Source of the DNA: Rotaria macrura
Taxonomy: Eukaryota > Rotifera > Eurotatoria > Philodinida > Philodinidae
NCBI GenBank assembly: GCA_900239685.1
Contig: OENT01000601.1
Span: 1 to 64,000 of the forward strand
Direction of reading: 5' to 3'
Length of the DNA stretch: 64,000 bases
A program made the position numbers and the translations under genes. Each line of letters starts with the position of its first letter. The stretch's first letter is position 1. The notes under the pieces were generated by a model that was not told the origin of the DNA, did no database searches, and saw only the letters and a program-made list of their open reading frames with translations. Positions 62,331-64,000 of this stretch are shown piece after piece.

Positions 62331-64000
62331 TTGATCTAGCCATGACATATACCCATAAAATCGGTACAATATGGATTGGACCGTAAGTCATTTTTGTACA
62401 CGACACGATTGTCTAATATATTGCTTGACATTTACTAATTATTCCTGTTAGAAATCAATGTAAATACTTTATTCGTCTTAACTTAAGGTATGAAAACTCG
62501 GATAGTTTCTTCTTTTGAAAGTTATGTTATTGATAGAATTAGTATTTCTATGGCATACTGATTCGTAGCAGGAGAAAGAAATAACATTTGAGTAAATATC
62601 ACTTGGAAACAAAATCGTTTCGGTCGAATAAGTTTTTCCCATTTTGCCAATGACATGGTGCAGGGTTTAATTTCTTCATGTTGTAGATGAAGCATAGCTC
62701 TTCGTTAGAGTTTTCTACAATGCAATTTGATGTTATGATCATACAAGCTAGAGTTTCTTTGTATCGTTCGGATGATTCATTGAATTATTTTCTCTTCTTG
62801 GTAATCTCAATCGATAACAGAAGAGAAAAGACATGCATAACCTTGATTTTCTTTTGTGTTCCACAATAAGAATTCGGTTCTAATCGAAGAAAATCTTTCA
62901 GATTGATTTACGAATTCCCCTTGGTTCTACTTTCAATATGGATTTCTACTAGCATCAATCCAATCCGTGAATTTAGTTTTTGAGTTGGTACAAACCCAAA
63001 ACTGGCTAATCTTGAAGGGAAATAGCATAGTTAATCATTTTTTTCTTTTTTTCTGTTCTGCACATTTTTTTCGAAACGAAGAACTGTACTTGTAAGATTG
63101 CCTTGCCACTTAACGAAGCGGTAAATTGATTCCTATTTTATTCGTGTGCCCATTCGATGCGCTGACGTGACAAAGGTGAAGAAATTATATGGAGGACAGA
63201 ACGAAAAACGAAACTTTTGTAAGTCTCCTTTTTCTTTTTCTTCATATTAATTCTTTTTTCATTGAAACTATTAAAAGACCTTTTTGTAAGTTATCATTAA
63301 TTTTTTTCCTATCCAGAACAGATTAAAAACAAATTAAGTTAACTGAAAAATAAAATATAATTTCAAAGAAAGAAAGTAACGATTAGATTATGGTCGCTTG
63401 CTGTTTTTGTGTGACACACTAATCGTATAAGAAAAAATGATTCAAATGTGTTTTTTAAACATATCATCTAAAGTTGCTGCTGTACAAAGCTGAAAAAATG
63501 CCGCCGAGACTCTAGCAAGTTTCTTGTCGAATCAATTCTTTTCCTATTATTTCATCGGGTATTCTTAGCTTGTGACTAAAGATTTATTTCGATACTTATA
63601 GCCAAAGAAGAGAAATAGGTGTTTCTGATACTCTCGTTTTCATACCACTTCAATCGGTTGTATTCTTTTCTTTTTTGTCGTCTCTTTTCGCAGTAAAACG
63701 ACGTATGTGCATACAGCGGAAGAAGAAAAAACACATGTCTTGTCGTGCAAACATATTTTAAGATGTTCCCCTCATTGGGTGCTCGTATGTCAGATCAACA
63801 TTTTTTAAGTGGCACACAATGCTTATCCTTCGCACATACTGTGCATTTGTACGAGAAAAGAGACACAACCAATCAATGATTGATTTATATTATTTTATAG
63901 GTAAAAAAAGACAGATGTCTATCTAGATACATACTTATAGATTCTGATAGGACTGAAAAAGAAAAGTGAAATCTTTCCTCTTGAATTTCTAATCCTAGTC
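62331..64000. other. Intergenic, no gene recognised
   Basis: AT-rich to the end of the window; only short ORFs. No repeat ends, RNA gene or exon was recognised. Confidence 0.4.

Overview
The window looks like nuclear DNA of a bdelloid rotifer (Adineta/Rotaria type). It is AT-rich, with GT-AG introns from about 50 bp to several kb. It carries protein families I associate with bdelloids: a plant-like PPR-DYW protein, an LDLa/EGF/7TM receptor, HEPN-TPR-SEL1-MYND and F-box proteins. It also has many hAT and foldback elements and repeated TGTGGG/CCCACA-type tracts like the bdelloid telomere repeat as I recall it. The species cannot be fixed from sequence alone.

Left part (1-15.4 kb). A plus-strand PPR-E-DYW gene (55-7767) has eight phase-consistent exons. 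Its only visible lesion is a 713-bp hAT-type element in exon 7, flanked by a perfect 8-bp target duplication. A minus-strand WDR90/POC16-like WD40 gene (9487-13700) follows. It is a pseudogene with two in-frame stops, at least two frameshifts and a second hAT MITE inside an exon. Its upstream side meets a telomere-like tract and then a short orphan ORF.

Centre (15.4-25.1 kb). The best gene of the window is a six-exon gene for a protein of about 2,211 residues. It joins ankyrin repeats, a WWE-like stretch, a coiled coil, a complete DEAH-type helicase, a polymerase-beta-like nucleotidyltransferase module and a PARP catalytic domain with H-Y-E residues. All splice phases agree and no lesion is seen. 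I regard this as the strongest candidate for an undescribed system: an RNA-remodelling, nucleotide-transferring, ADP-ribosylating multi-enzyme.

Accessory part (25-47 kb). This is mostly mobile DNA and decayed genes. It holds mariner-like foldbacks, unassigned coding remnants, a zinc-independent MDR reductase pseudogene, a 61-bp tandem array rich in CCGCGG, and a short LTR retrotransposon with PBS, PPT and target duplication but no pol. It also holds a CCACGGA-ended element, GGGAC-iteron and CCGGTC-iteron hAT MITEs with nested insertions, and a 2.3-kb long inverted repeat.

Right part (47-64 kb). An intronless HEPN-TPR-SEL1-MYND gene (47162-50446) is interrupted by one in-frame TGA, while 244 further codons stay open to the MYND finger. 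Then come a decayed minus-strand LDLa/EGF/7TM receptor, a truncated F-box gene ending next to another telomere-like tract, and AT-rich sequence without recognisable genes. The genes do not form a pathway. The layout suggests an accessory, possibly subtelomeric region with many dying genes and one or two intact multidomain proteins.
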